From Rhodopirellula halodulae (GTDB lineage Bacteria; Planctomycetota; Planctomycetia; Pirellulales; Pirellulaceae), in NCBI RefSeq assembly GCF_020966775.1, contig NZ_JAJKFV010000029.1, forward strand, positions 303,001 to 367,000: 64,000 bases of DNA. Reading direction: 5' to 3'. The notes beneath the pieces were generated by a model. It was not told where the DNA came from. It made no database searches and saw only the letters and a list, made by a program, of their open reading frames with translations. Position numbers and translations under genes: made by a program. Shown here piece by piece: positions 9,593 to 17,831 of this stretch. Numbering within the stretch: position 1 is the first letter of the stretch; each line of letters opens with the position of its first letter.

Positions 9593-12500
9593 ATGTCAGC
9601 AACGCCACGTCTGAATGTCTTCTTGAGCGTCAGCATCTCATGCTTGCTTCTCTTGTCGTTGTCGGCCTGTCGGCCAAAGCCGAACCGGCCAACCCCTGAA
9701 CCATCGCGGTCTCAGGTAGAGCCAACAGACACTGCCACCCAGACGCCGGTTGCGAAGGAAAGCAAGCCGACACTTGTGGGGATCCGCCGTTTGCTTCAGC
9801 AAGGAAATTCGCGGGAAGCTTTGAGCTTGATCCGTCCGTTTCTTCTGGAAGACCCTGATCGAATCGAAGTGGTGTTTCTCGCTGCGCAGGCCGAACATGC
9901 ATCAGGAAATTCAAAGCAAGCGTTTACATTGTTGGACGAGACAGCCGAGCGAATTCCGCAAAGTCGAATGGCTATTTGGTCGTTTGGATCGCAATTGGCC
10001 TTGGAAAGCGGAGAACTGGCTCAAACCCTGAGCTACTTGCAACGAATCATCGCCGAGGACCCGCAACAGGTGAACGCTCTCCGGAAGCTTGCGTTGCTTC
10101 AGAACCAGATGGGACATCGAGCAGAGGGCAACGTGAATTTGCGTCGGTTGCTTCGGCGTTCGCCCATGACGACTGGGGACCTTTATTGCTTGTTGACGCC
10201 GCATCTGCAGGTCCATGACAGCCAGCAGTCTTCCATCCCAATGCCCTACAAGACTGTCGCAGTTGCTCGTGAGTTGCTGGAGGCAAATCGCCACTCGGAA
10301 GCGTTGCGATTGCTTCAGGAGGATCAAAACGAAGGTGCATCAAACGCAGCGTCCATTTCGCTCATCGCGAGAATTCAAACGGAGATGGGGGCGTTCCAAG
10401 AGGCAACGAAAACGTTGCTGGGATCGTCTGGTGAGTGCCATCTTCAGCCGGACCACTGGATCGCGTTGGGCAACTGTTGGTTGGCCAATCACGAAAGAGA
10501 GCGGGCCAAACAAGCATTCTTAAAAGCGGTCGCCTTGGAACCGTTGCACACCTCGGCTCTGAGACGTCTGGCGGTTGCCCTGGCTCAGTTGGGGGAGCAA
10601 GAGGCAGCGGACCGAGTGAATGAACGGTCGGCGTTGGCACGCGATCTTTCCGAGTTGGCGTCAACGATCATCGAACGGAAAGGTGATCTCGCCCGGTCGT
10701 GTGAGATTCTGGCGAATCAATTGAAGGACGTCGGTTTGCCGTTTCAGTCACTCGCTTGGCACTTCAATGCAATTGCCTATTCCAATCCAAGAATGGCTCG
10801 TGTGGACCAGCACCTGCAAGCCATTGAACACTTGCAAGCAACCGTCTCGACGGAAGAGGCGGAGAAATTGCAACGAGTTGGACTGATGGAGCCCATGCTG
10901 GACGCAACGGATTGGTCCTCGTTGGCGGATGGTTTTTCTAAAGAAACTGCAGCCAAGACAAACGAACCGGTCGCGGATGATTCGTCGCGAATTCAACCGA
11001 AGTTCAGCAACGTTGCCGCGGAAATTGGGTTGCATTTCCAGTACCGCAATGCGAATCCGCCAGTGACGAAACACTTTCTCTTGCACCAGCCTTTGGGTGC
11101 TGGGGTCGCTTGCCTGGATTACGACTTGGACGGATGGGTGGATGTCTATGCCGCTCAGGGAGACGGCGACGGAAGGTTGCCGGGAGCATCGCCAAACTTC
11201 TTGGCCCGGAACCTGGGTGGCCATTTCTCGTCCGTTGCCGATCGGGCCGGAGCGGATGACCGGGGTTACTCCATGGGGCTCACCTGCGGCGATATCAACC
11301 AAGACGGATTCGCGGACTTGGTGGTTGGAAACATGCAAGTCAATTGTTTGTATGTGAACCAGGGCGATGGAACGTTTGAGCGAAAGGACATCCTCGGAAA
11401 TTGGCAAGACGCCACCTACACCACCGGCCTCGCAATTGCGGATGTTTCCGGAGATCAACTCCCTGACGTCGTCGAAGTGAACTATGTGGCGGATTCAAGA
11501 ATCTTTAATCCGATTCAATTCGACGCGTCGGGGCAGCCAATTCGTTTGCCTGGTCCCATGCAGTTCACCGCCGGCCCCGACCGACTGTTTGTGGCGACGA
11601 AAGATGGTGGATGGGCCGACGGTGAATGGGCGGGAGAATTTTTGGATCCTCGAGTTGCAAATGGAGCAGAACCTCATCGCGCGATGGGGTTAGTTGTGGG
11701 TGACATCGATGCGGATGAAGCCAATGAAGTTTTCATCGCCAACGACCAGACACTGAATCAGCTTTGGGAGTTCGATCGAGATCATGATTCCGGGGGCTTG
11801 GCAAGGTCCGAAGAAGCGATCCTGCGAGGCGTTGCAGGAGGAGTCGCCGGTCAACCCTTGGCGAGCATGGGAATCGCGGCTGCTGATTTCAATCAGGACC
11901 AATTGCTCGATCTGCAGGTCACCAACTTTGACGACGAGTTGTCGAATTTGTATCTGCAACAGAAGGATGCAAGTTTTCGCGATGCGGTCTTCTCAACCGG
12001 ATTGGATCTCTGCTCCAGAACCATGTTGGGATTCGGCACGCAAGCAATTGACTTCGAAAACGATGGCGACATGGATTTGGTGGTTGGCAATGGAGACATC
12101 GAAGACAACCGACCCAATAAATCGAGCTTCAAGATGCCAACTCAATTGTTGGTGAACCATCGACAACGCTTCGTGCTACTGAGCGAGGAGTTGCAAGAAG
12201 GGTATCTGCGACAAGACCATCTTGCCCGAGCGGTGGCGAAGTTGGATTGGAACCGAGATGGTCTCGTTGATGTGTTGATCGGTGATGTCATGGATCCGCT
12301 CGCGCTGCTTGAAAACCAGACCGACACGCCAAATGGGTTTGTGCAATTGCAGTTGGTCGGAACTGAGTCTGAGCGAGATGCCATCGGTGCGATCGTGACA
12401 GCGATATTCAGTGAATGCGAGACTCGGCATTTTGTCCTCACGGGAGACGGGTACATGTCACGGAATGAGGCGATGGTGCAAGTTGCAATTCCGAAGGACC

Positions 12501-12631
12501 GGGAACTGCGCCGAATAGTTGTGAATTGGCCGTCAGGGCGTGAGCAAGCGTTTGATCTATCAGACGAACGCCGTCGGGGACTCATTGTCGAATCCCAAAA
12601 CCGCGTTCACTGGTTTCAACTCGCGCCATGA
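9593..12631 (+). CDS. TPR / FG-GAP beta-propeller / ASPIC-UnbV lipoprotein, copy 1
   Basis: 1,012 residues. The N-terminus is a lipoprotein signal with lipobox LSAC (Cys26), so the protein should be exported and lipid-anchored. Residues about 45-400 form TPR-like helical repeats (for example RLLQQGNSREALSLIRPFL). From about 509 there are FG-GAP/VCBS calcium-binding loops such as DYDLDGWVDVY, DINQDGFADLVVGN and DFENDGDMDLVVGN. The C-terminal 922-1000 is an ASPIC/UnbV domain (GTESERDAIGAIV ... VVNWPSGREQ). This architecture is known as the CRTAC1-like family and is common in Planctomycetes, Acidobacteria and Verrucomicrobia without a settled function; protein or glycan binding is inferred. A paralogue of the same architecture lies at 14717, with the small lipoprotein and pseudopilin genes between them. 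Confidence 0.85.
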   Translation: MSATPRLNVFLSVSISCLLLLSLSACRPKPNRPTPEPSRSQVEPTDTATQTPVAKESKPTLVGIRRLLQQGNSREALSLIRPFLLEDPDRIEVVFLAAQAEHASGNSKQAFTLLDETAERIPQSRMAIWSFGSQLALESGELAQTLSYLQRIIAEDPQQVNALRKLALLQNQMGHRAEGNVNLRRLLRRSPMTTGDLYCLLTPHLQVHDSQQSSIPMPYKTVAVARELLEANRHSEALRLLQEDQNEGASNAASISLIARIQTEMGAFQEATKTLLGSSGECHLQPDHWIALGNCWLANHERERAKQAFLKAVALEPLHTSALRRLAVALAQLGEQEAADRVNERSALARDLSELASTIIERKGDLARSCEILANQLKDVGLPFQSLAWHFNAIAYSNPRMARVDQHLQAIEHLQATVSTEEAEKLQRVGLMEPMLDATDWSSLADGFSKETAAKTNEPVADDSSRIQPKFSNVAAEIGLHFQYRNANPPVTKHFLLHQPLGAGVACLDYDLDGWVDVYAAQGDGDGRLPGASPNFLARNLGGHFSSVADRAGADDRGYSMGLTCGDINQDGFADLVVGNMQVNCLYVNQGDGTFERKDILGNWQDATYTTGLAIADVSGDQLPDVVEVNYVADSRIFNPIQFDASGQPIRLPGPMQFTAGPDRLFVATKDGGWADGEWAGEFLDPRVANGAEPHRAMGLVVGDIDADEANEVFIANDQTLNQLWEFDRDHDSGGLARSEEAILRGVAGGVAGQPLASMGIAAADFNQDQLLDLQVTNFDDELSNLYLQQKDASFRDAVFSTGLDLCSRTMLGFGTQAIDFENDGDMDLVVGNGDIEDNRPNKSSFKMPTQLLVNHRQRFVLLSEELQEGYLRQDHLARAVAKLDWNRDGLVDVLIGDVMDPLALLENQTDTPNGFVQLQLVGTESERDAIGAIVTAIFSECETRHFVLTGDGYMSRNEAMVQVAIPKDRELRRIVVNWPSGREQAFDLSDERRRGLIVESQNRVHWFQLAP

Positions 12632-12723
12632 CAAACCCCGATGCAAACACTTGCGTCGTTCTTCGAACTGGGATTACTCTGAATTGAGGTGTTTCCACTT
12701 CCCCCTTTGTTTTGAGTTCTTCA

Positions 12724-12897
12724 ATGAAGCTTACGAAAGTGTTTTTGGCGTTGTGTGTTGCTGTCGGCTCGGTCTCTGTAATCGGGTGCGCTCCCGACAA
12801 CAGCACGACTCAAATTGAGCCAGCTGCTGAGTTCAGCTACGACGACAATGCTTACGAAGAAGAAATGGACGCTTCCACCGAGGCCCAGCAGCAGTAA
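12724..12897 (+). CDS. Small acidic lipoprotein upstream of DUF1559 gene
   Basis: 57 residues from ATG 12724 (the frame opens slightly earlier, but this start gives a classic lipoprotein signal). Lipobox VIGC gives a 35-residue mature peptide that is acidic and Gln-rich at the end (EEEMDASTEAQQQ). No family is recognised. A strong terminator follows it immediately, so it appears to be an independent short transcript. A similar small lipoprotein precedes the second DUF1559 gene (52798-52998), which suggests the pairing is meaningful. Existence as a gene is well supported by signal, lipobox and terminator; function is unknown. Confidence 0.72.
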   Translation: MKLTKVFLALCVAVGSVSVIGCAPDNSTTQIEPAAEFSYDDNAYEEEMDASTEAQQQ

Positions 12898-12928
12898 CTG
12901 TCTGAAGATTTTTGCAAAAAGTTACAGA

Positions 12929-12960
12929 AAAACCCGGAACCTTTGGTTCCGGGTTTTTTT
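12929..12960 (+). terminator. Rho-independent terminator after small lipoprotein
   Basis: Perfect stem AACCCGGAACC / GGTTCCGGGTT with a short loop and a run of seven T. It lies about 30 bases past the stop codon of the lipoprotein gene. Confidence 0.92.
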
Positions 12961-13315
12961 GTTGAACGATCGAAATGCGACGGGGAAATATGAAATTACG
13001 CGTGTCGCATTTTCCAGGTGGCGTGGGGTGAGGTACCAGAACTCAAAGCATTTTGGCAAAAACGCCGTTGTCGCAAATGATTTCTCTATAGACAGCTTGT
13101 CGCGCAGATCAGGAGATCTGATCGGGGGCTGTGGGTGGCTGCAAGGTTGTTACGGTGTCTTGATCCTCCTTTGTTGCTCATTTTGAGTGATAGAGAAGGC
13201 CTTAAGTCCTCCCTACCATCTTGCCGTAATCAAAGGTGGCTCGGGCTGGTTGTGGATGTTTGCCACTGCCCTGCTCGCCACTTATTCTCTTTTCTCTATC
13301 TATTTGGAGCGCAGA
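12961..13315. other. Intergenic region before DUF1559 gene, with small inverted repeat
   Basis: No gene is supported between the terminator and the DUF1559 start. At 13107-13123 there is an inverted repeat GATCAG-N5-CTGATC that could be an operator or a leader hairpin. The frame of the DUF1559 gene stays open upstream of its start across part of this stretch, but that part has no coding character and lies before the ribosome site. Confidence 0.35.
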
Positions 13316-14545
13316 ATGGTTCGGAGTCGAACAAAAGCGTCTGGCTTCACGCTGGTTGAATTGCTGGTCGTGATTGCCATCATCGGTGTCCTTGTCGGGC
13401 TGTTGTTGCCCGCAGTTCAGGCAGCACGCGAGGCGGCTCGCCGCATGCAGTGCAGCAACAACTTCAAGCAAATTGGCTTGGGGATCCACAATTACCACTC
13501 AGCCTACAACGCTTTGCCGAAACAGGCTGGTGGAACGTATGTGGACGGTGACTGGGGCGGATCGGGGCCAGGCCGTACCACTAACCGTTTTCGTTTGAGC
13601 TGGTTGCCTGCAGTGTTGCCGTTCATTGAGCAGCAAGGATTGTGGGAGCAGATCAGCAATCCCTACAACTTGGACATGAATGGGAATGCGATCAGCCCAG
13701 GTTTCCCACCAATGGGACCGGCACCCTGGGGTGGAGCGTATCGTCCTTGGTTCACGGAAGTTGGTACGTTCCGTTGCCCAAGTGATCCGGGGCGTGGTGC
13801 TCCTGCACACGGCCGTACCAACTACGCCGCTTGTATTGGTGACAGCACTGACTGGGTCAACCACGGCTACATGCGTCACACTGGCGGACGCTGGGTGCTG
13901 ACGCCGAACAACGGTCAAAACGCGAATGCGACCAACCGTGGCTTCTTCTACCACCGTCGTCAGTTGAAGTTCCGCGATGTCTTGGATGGTTTGTCCAACA
14001 CGATCGCTTGCGGTGAGATTGCAACGGACTTGGGTGACAACGCCATCACGACCAATGCTCGCTACGGTGTTGGTTGGGGAACGATCCACAACAACCCGGC
14101 TCACTGCCGTGATCAGGCTGGTTGGATCAACCCCGCTCGTCCACAGTTCTGGGATCCAGATGCCGCAGGGACCGGAAACCCCGGGATCCGTACTGGTAAC
14201 GCGGACTGGAAGCGTGGTTTCCGATGGATGGACACGCCGATCTTGTACACCGGATTCAACTGCATCTTGCCACCCAACGCTGAAATTTGCTTTGGCGGTG
14301 GTGGTGACTTTGATACCGGTGCCTGCCCGCCAAGTAGCCGTCACCAAGGTGGTGTTCACGTGTTGATGGGTGACGGTGCAGTCAAATTCATCACGGACTC
14401 CATTGATACCGGAAACATCCGAAATGGTGTGGTGATGCTTAACCAAACCGGCAATCGCGCTCCTGGTTCGGAGAGCCCGTACGGTTTGTGGGGTGCTTTG
14501 AGTACGCGTGCAATGAAGGAAATCGTCAACATCGACGATCTCTAG
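13316..14545 (+). CDS. DUF1559 pseudopilin-like protein, copy 1
   Basis: 409 residues from ATG 13316, preceded by GGAG at good spacing; longer in-frame starts upstream would bury the leader. The N-terminus is a type IV prepilin signal: a short basic leader, then G10-F11-TLVELLVVIAIIGVLVG, followed by the planctomycete extension LLPAVQAAREAARRMQCSNN. The C-terminal part carries SSRHQGGVHVLMGDGAVKFI, the H-x-G-G-x-x-x-L-M-x-D-G motif that defines this family. Members are processed by prepilin peptidase and are thought to form pseudopili or secreted assemblies; many paralogues occur per planctomycete genome. A terminator follows. It lies between two UnbV lipoprotein genes. Confidence 0.9.
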   Translation: MVRSRTKASGFTLVELLVVIAIIGVLVGLLLPAVQAAREAARRMQCSNNFKQIGLGIHNYHSAYNALPKQAGGTYVDGDWGGSGPGRTTNRFRLSWLPAVLPFIEQQGLWEQISNPYNLDMNGNAISPGFPPMGPAPWGGAYRPWFTEVGTFRCPSDPGRGAPAHGRTNYAACIGDSTDWVNHGYMRHTGGRWVLTPNNGQNANATNRGFFYHRRQLKFRDVLDGLSNTIACGEIATDLGDNAITTNARYGVGWGTIHNNPAHCRDQAGWINPARPQFWDPDAAGTGNPGIRTGNADWKRGFRWMDTPILYTGFNCILPPNAEICFGGGGDFDTGACPPSSRHQGGVHVLMGDGAVKFITDSIDTGNIRNGVVMLNQTGNRAPGSESPYGLWGALSTRAMKEIVNIDDL

Positions 14546-14594
14546 GAGATGGGATCCGAACGGCTTGAACGTTCGGTTTCATTGACTCTCTCTC

Positions 14595-14628
14595 GAACGG
14601 GGGCTGGATCTATTCAGTCCCCGTTTTT
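14595..14628 (+). terminator. Terminator after DUF1559 copy 1
   Basis: A stem of AACGGGG-CTG pairing with CAG-CCCCGTT across an 8-base loop is followed by five T residues, about 50 bases after the stop at 14545. Confidence 0.8.
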
Positions 14629-14716
14629 CTTTGGTGAATCGGATTGGGGTGAACTCAAACACCTGTGTCTGCGGTAGTCTTTGGTGTCTCAGACAACTTT
14701 TTCACGATTCGATGAC

Positions 14717-17700
14717 ATGATGAAATTTTCGGGCGTCGCGACCGCCATACTTGGATGGATGATTTTGCTGGGGTGTCAGCCGAGCAATCGACCGCAACCA
14801 GAGCAAACTCCTATTGAGACCGTCGTTGAATCGAAAGGTGGTGATGAAACCACGTCTGCTGACGCGAACGAAAAGATTCAATGGAAGCGGCAAATTGCCA
14901 CCGTTGTTTCGCAAAGGGACGCGGATTCGTTGAGCAAAATCGCTCGACAAGTGATGCTCAGCCCCGCTGCCGACGCCGAACTCTACGAGTCCTTGGGCGA
15001 AGCTTGGCAGGTCATGGGCAATCCCGGGAAAGCAATCGAAATGTTCGATGCGGCGTTGGAGGTCGCAGATGAACCGACCGCGGACTTGTTTGAGAAGACG
15101 GGCCACGCTTACATGGCTGTGGGACGAACCTTCGACACGATCGAACTGATGAAGCGGTGTGTCAAGCAGCACCCAGACGATGCGAAACGTCGTGTCGATT
15201 TGGTGGGGTTGATGATCGCGCAAGCGTTGGAGCGTGATGCGATGGTGCACCTGCAACACTTGATCCAGCGTGGACAAGCGGGAATCTCTGAACTGGTCAT
15301 CGCCAGTGACGCGTCGCGGCCTCAAGCTGACGAGCAGATGAGCGAGCAAGCATTGAAACTCAACCCGAGCGATTTGCGGCCGAAGTACGCTTTGACACGT
15401 TTTGATGCCTACAAGCATCGCTGGCAGGTCGTGAAAGACGGGCTCATTCCAGTGGTGCAGAAACATCCTGATTTCACACCCGCGTGGGCCTACCTGACGC
15501 GAGCCGCCGTGGAAACAAATGATCGCGAAACGCTTGCGAAAATTTCCTCCCGGGCTTTCAACGCTGACTACGAAAGTCACCCTCAGGTTTGGATCGCTCG
15601 AGGGGTCTGGGCGAATCGAAACGGCGATTCGGATCTTGCTTCCGCTGCTTTTGCCGAGGCTGTCCGGTTGGATCCGAATCACCACGAAGCGTTGACAAAA
15701 TTGACGACCGCGTTGGCCAAGTCTGGCGATCTGCAGCTAAGTCAAAAGGTGTCGGTTCGTGCGGGGCAAGTGAACGAGCTTCGTGATGCCGTGGATGGCT
15801 TTCTTGGATGGCGCCGAAACTCACAGCGATTGGCAATGATTGTTGCGGAAAAATTGCAGCAACTTGGACGGCAATGGGAAGCGGTGGTTTGGCTCCGCGC
15901 CGCGTTTACATTGCCTCAGGATCCCGCTGAAAATGTGAAGCAGGCGTATCTCGACGCCAGGGCGAAGTTAACGAGCAACACCCCGTGGCAAACCTTCGAT
16001 GGCGAATGGTTACCAGAATCGAACGAGACCAAAGCGATGCTCGCGAAAGCGAAGGAGTCCGGATGGTTTATGAAAACGTCGGCGGGCAGTGGGGAATCGT
16101 CCATCGCCGCGGATTCGAACCCCAAACGCCAGCCGCCAAAGCAGCCTGTCGCGCAGAGAGGTTATCGACTGGAGGACGAGGCAAATCAGCGCGGTCTGGT
16201 GCATACCGTTGGGCTCAATCGTCCTCGTTCGAAAGATGGACTGTGGCTTTGGCAGTCAGGGCTCGGAGGAGCGGGGGTATTGGACTTTGACTTGGATGGT
16301 TGGCCAGACCTGCATTTGACCTCGGCAGGCGGTGTGGAGGGTGGGCTCCCCGGTGACCGGAACGGGACGCCGAATACGACTGTTCGGAATGTGCGAGGAC
16401 ACTATGTTGATGTTTCCGAAGCGACCGGTCTGGCCGATCCCGGGTACACGCAGGGCGTTGGTGTGGGTGACTTCAACGCGGATGGATTTCCAGACTGTTT
16501 GATTGCAAACATCGGGTTCAACACGCTTTACTTGAACAACGGCGACGGCACGTTCGCTGATGTGACGACGTGGATGTTGAAGCAGCCTGAACGCTACGTC
16601 GACGACACGGGTAAATCCATCGTGCAAGTGGGCACGGATTCACGGCACACCTGGACATCGTCAACCGCGATTGCTGATGTGGACCATGATGGACTGTCGG
16701 ATCTCATCGAAGTCAATTACTGCGGGGGGCCGACTCCTTACCAGCAACGCTGCATGGATGAGACCGCTCGCGAGTACCGTTCTTGTCAGCCAATCTCGTT
16801 CCCAGCGGAGCGAGACCGAGTCCATCGTAACCGCGGTGTGATTTCAGGCGGGGAACTGTTCGAAGATCGTTCGGCGGATTGGCTGCAGCGCTGCGATCCG
16901 GGGCGAGGTCTTGGTGTCTTGGTGGGGCAGCTCGATGGGACGCTTGGTTTGGACATTTATGTTTCAAACGACATGACCGCGAATCATTTTTGGCATTTCG
17001 ATCCTTTGTCCGGCTCGCTTCAAGAACAGGCGACCATCCGAGGCGTGGCATTCAACCATCAATCGGCGGCCGAAGCATCGATGGGAATCGCCGCGGCGGA
17101 TGCGGATGGAGACCTCGATTTGGATCTCTATTTGACGCACTTCACGGACGAGTCCAACACGTTCTATGAGCAAACTCGGCCCGGTTTGTTCGAAGACAAG
17201 ACGGAGGCAAATCGCCTCGGCGAATCGAGCCGGGACATGCTTGGATTTGGAACCCAGTTTGTCGATTTGGATGGAGACCGTGTTGATGAACTGGTGGTCG
17301 CCAACGGTCACATTGATGACTTTTCACACGACGGTTTGCGTTACGAGATGCCGGCTCAGTTGTTGGCGCTGAACCCAGAGAACCATTGGGAATGGGTCGC
17401 GGGTGATTCCGTGGGGCCTCACTTTGATGAGTCTCGCATGGGACGTGCGATGGCCATCTTGGACGCTGACCGAGACGGACGAAACGATTTGGTGGTGACC
17501 GATTTATTTCGTCCAACGGCACTGTTGATGAACCGAACACCGCAACAGTCTGTTTCGTTGCAAGTGCGTGTCGTCGGAACACGTTCTGAACGTGATGCCA
17601 TCGGAACAACGGTGATCGCGAAGACATCGGCGGGAAAGCAGATGCGGCAACGGATGGCTGGATCGGGCTATCAATGTTCAAACGAGTCATTGTTGACGTT

Positions 17701-17827
17701 TGCGATTCCGGACGGCGACCCGGACATCGAACTGGATGTGGTCTGGCCCAGTGGACTCGAGCAGTCCGTTCGTGTCTCGGCGAACGAGCGCGAGCTGTTG
17801 TTGATCGAACCACTCACCGGCGAGTGA
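14717..17827 (+). CDS. TPR / FG-GAP beta-propeller / ASPIC-UnbV lipoprotein, copy 2
   Basis: 1,036 residues from ATG 14717 (ATGATGAAA); an in-frame GTG at 14681 would only add a polar stretch before the signal. Lipobox LLGC gives Cys20 as the lipid anchor. TPR-like repeats span about 60-390 (for example LYESLGEAWQVMGNPGKAIEMFDAAL). Calcium-loop FG-GAP motifs begin near 522 (DFDLDGWPDLHL, DFNADGFPDCLIAN, DADGDLDLDLYLTH). The UnbV domain is at about 953-1030 (GTRSERDAIGTTV, VVWPSGLEQ). It is a clear paralogue of the protein at 9593 in architecture and length, but diverged. The stop is 4 bases from the convergent ABC-F gene. Confidence 0.85.
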   Translation: MMKFSGVATAILGWMILLGCQPSNRPQPEQTPIETVVESKGGDETTSADANEKIQWKRQIATVVSQRDADSLSKIARQVMLSPAADAELYESLGEAWQVMGNPGKAIEMFDAALEVADEPTADLFEKTGHAYMAVGRTFDTIELMKRCVKQHPDDAKRRVDLVGLMIAQALERDAMVHLQHLIQRGQAGISELVIASDASRPQADEQMSEQALKLNPSDLRPKYALTRFDAYKHRWQVVKDGLIPVVQKHPDFTPAWAYLTRAAVETNDRETLAKISSRAFNADYESHPQVWIARGVWANRNGDSDLASAAFAEAVRLDPNHHEALTKLTTALAKSGDLQLSQKVSVRAGQVNELRDAVDGFLGWRRNSQRLAMIVAEKLQQLGRQWEAVVWLRAAFTLPQDPAENVKQAYLDARAKLTSNTPWQTFDGEWLPESNETKAMLAKAKESGWFMKTSAGSGESSIAADSNPKRQPPKQPVAQRGYRLEDEANQRGLVHTVGLNRPRSKDGLWLWQSGLGGAGVLDFDLDGWPDLHLTSAGGVEGGLPGDRNGTPNTTVRNVRGHYVDVSEATGLADPGYTQGVGVGDFNADGFPDCLIANIGFNTLYLNNGDGTFADVTTWMLKQPERYVDDTGKSIVQVGTDSRHTWTSSTAIADVDHDGLSDLIEVNYCGGPTPYQQRCMDETAREYRSCQPISFPAERDRVHRNRGVISGGELFEDRSADWLQRCDPGRGLGVLVGQLDGTLGLDIYVSNDMTANHFWHFDPLSGSLQEQATIRGVAFNHQSAAEASMGIAAADADGDLDLDLYLTHFTDESNTFYEQTRPGLFEDKTEANRLGESSRDMLGFGTQFVDLDGDRVDELVVANGHIDDFSHDGLRYEMPAQLLALNPENHWEWVAGDSVGPHFDESRMGRAMAILDADRDGRNDLVVTDLFRPTALLMNRTPQQSVSLQVRVVGTRSERDAIGTTVIAKTSAGKQMRQRMAGSGYQCSNESLLTFAIPDGDPDIELDVVWPSGLEQSVRVSANERELLLIEPLTGE

Positions 17828-17831
17828 TGGT

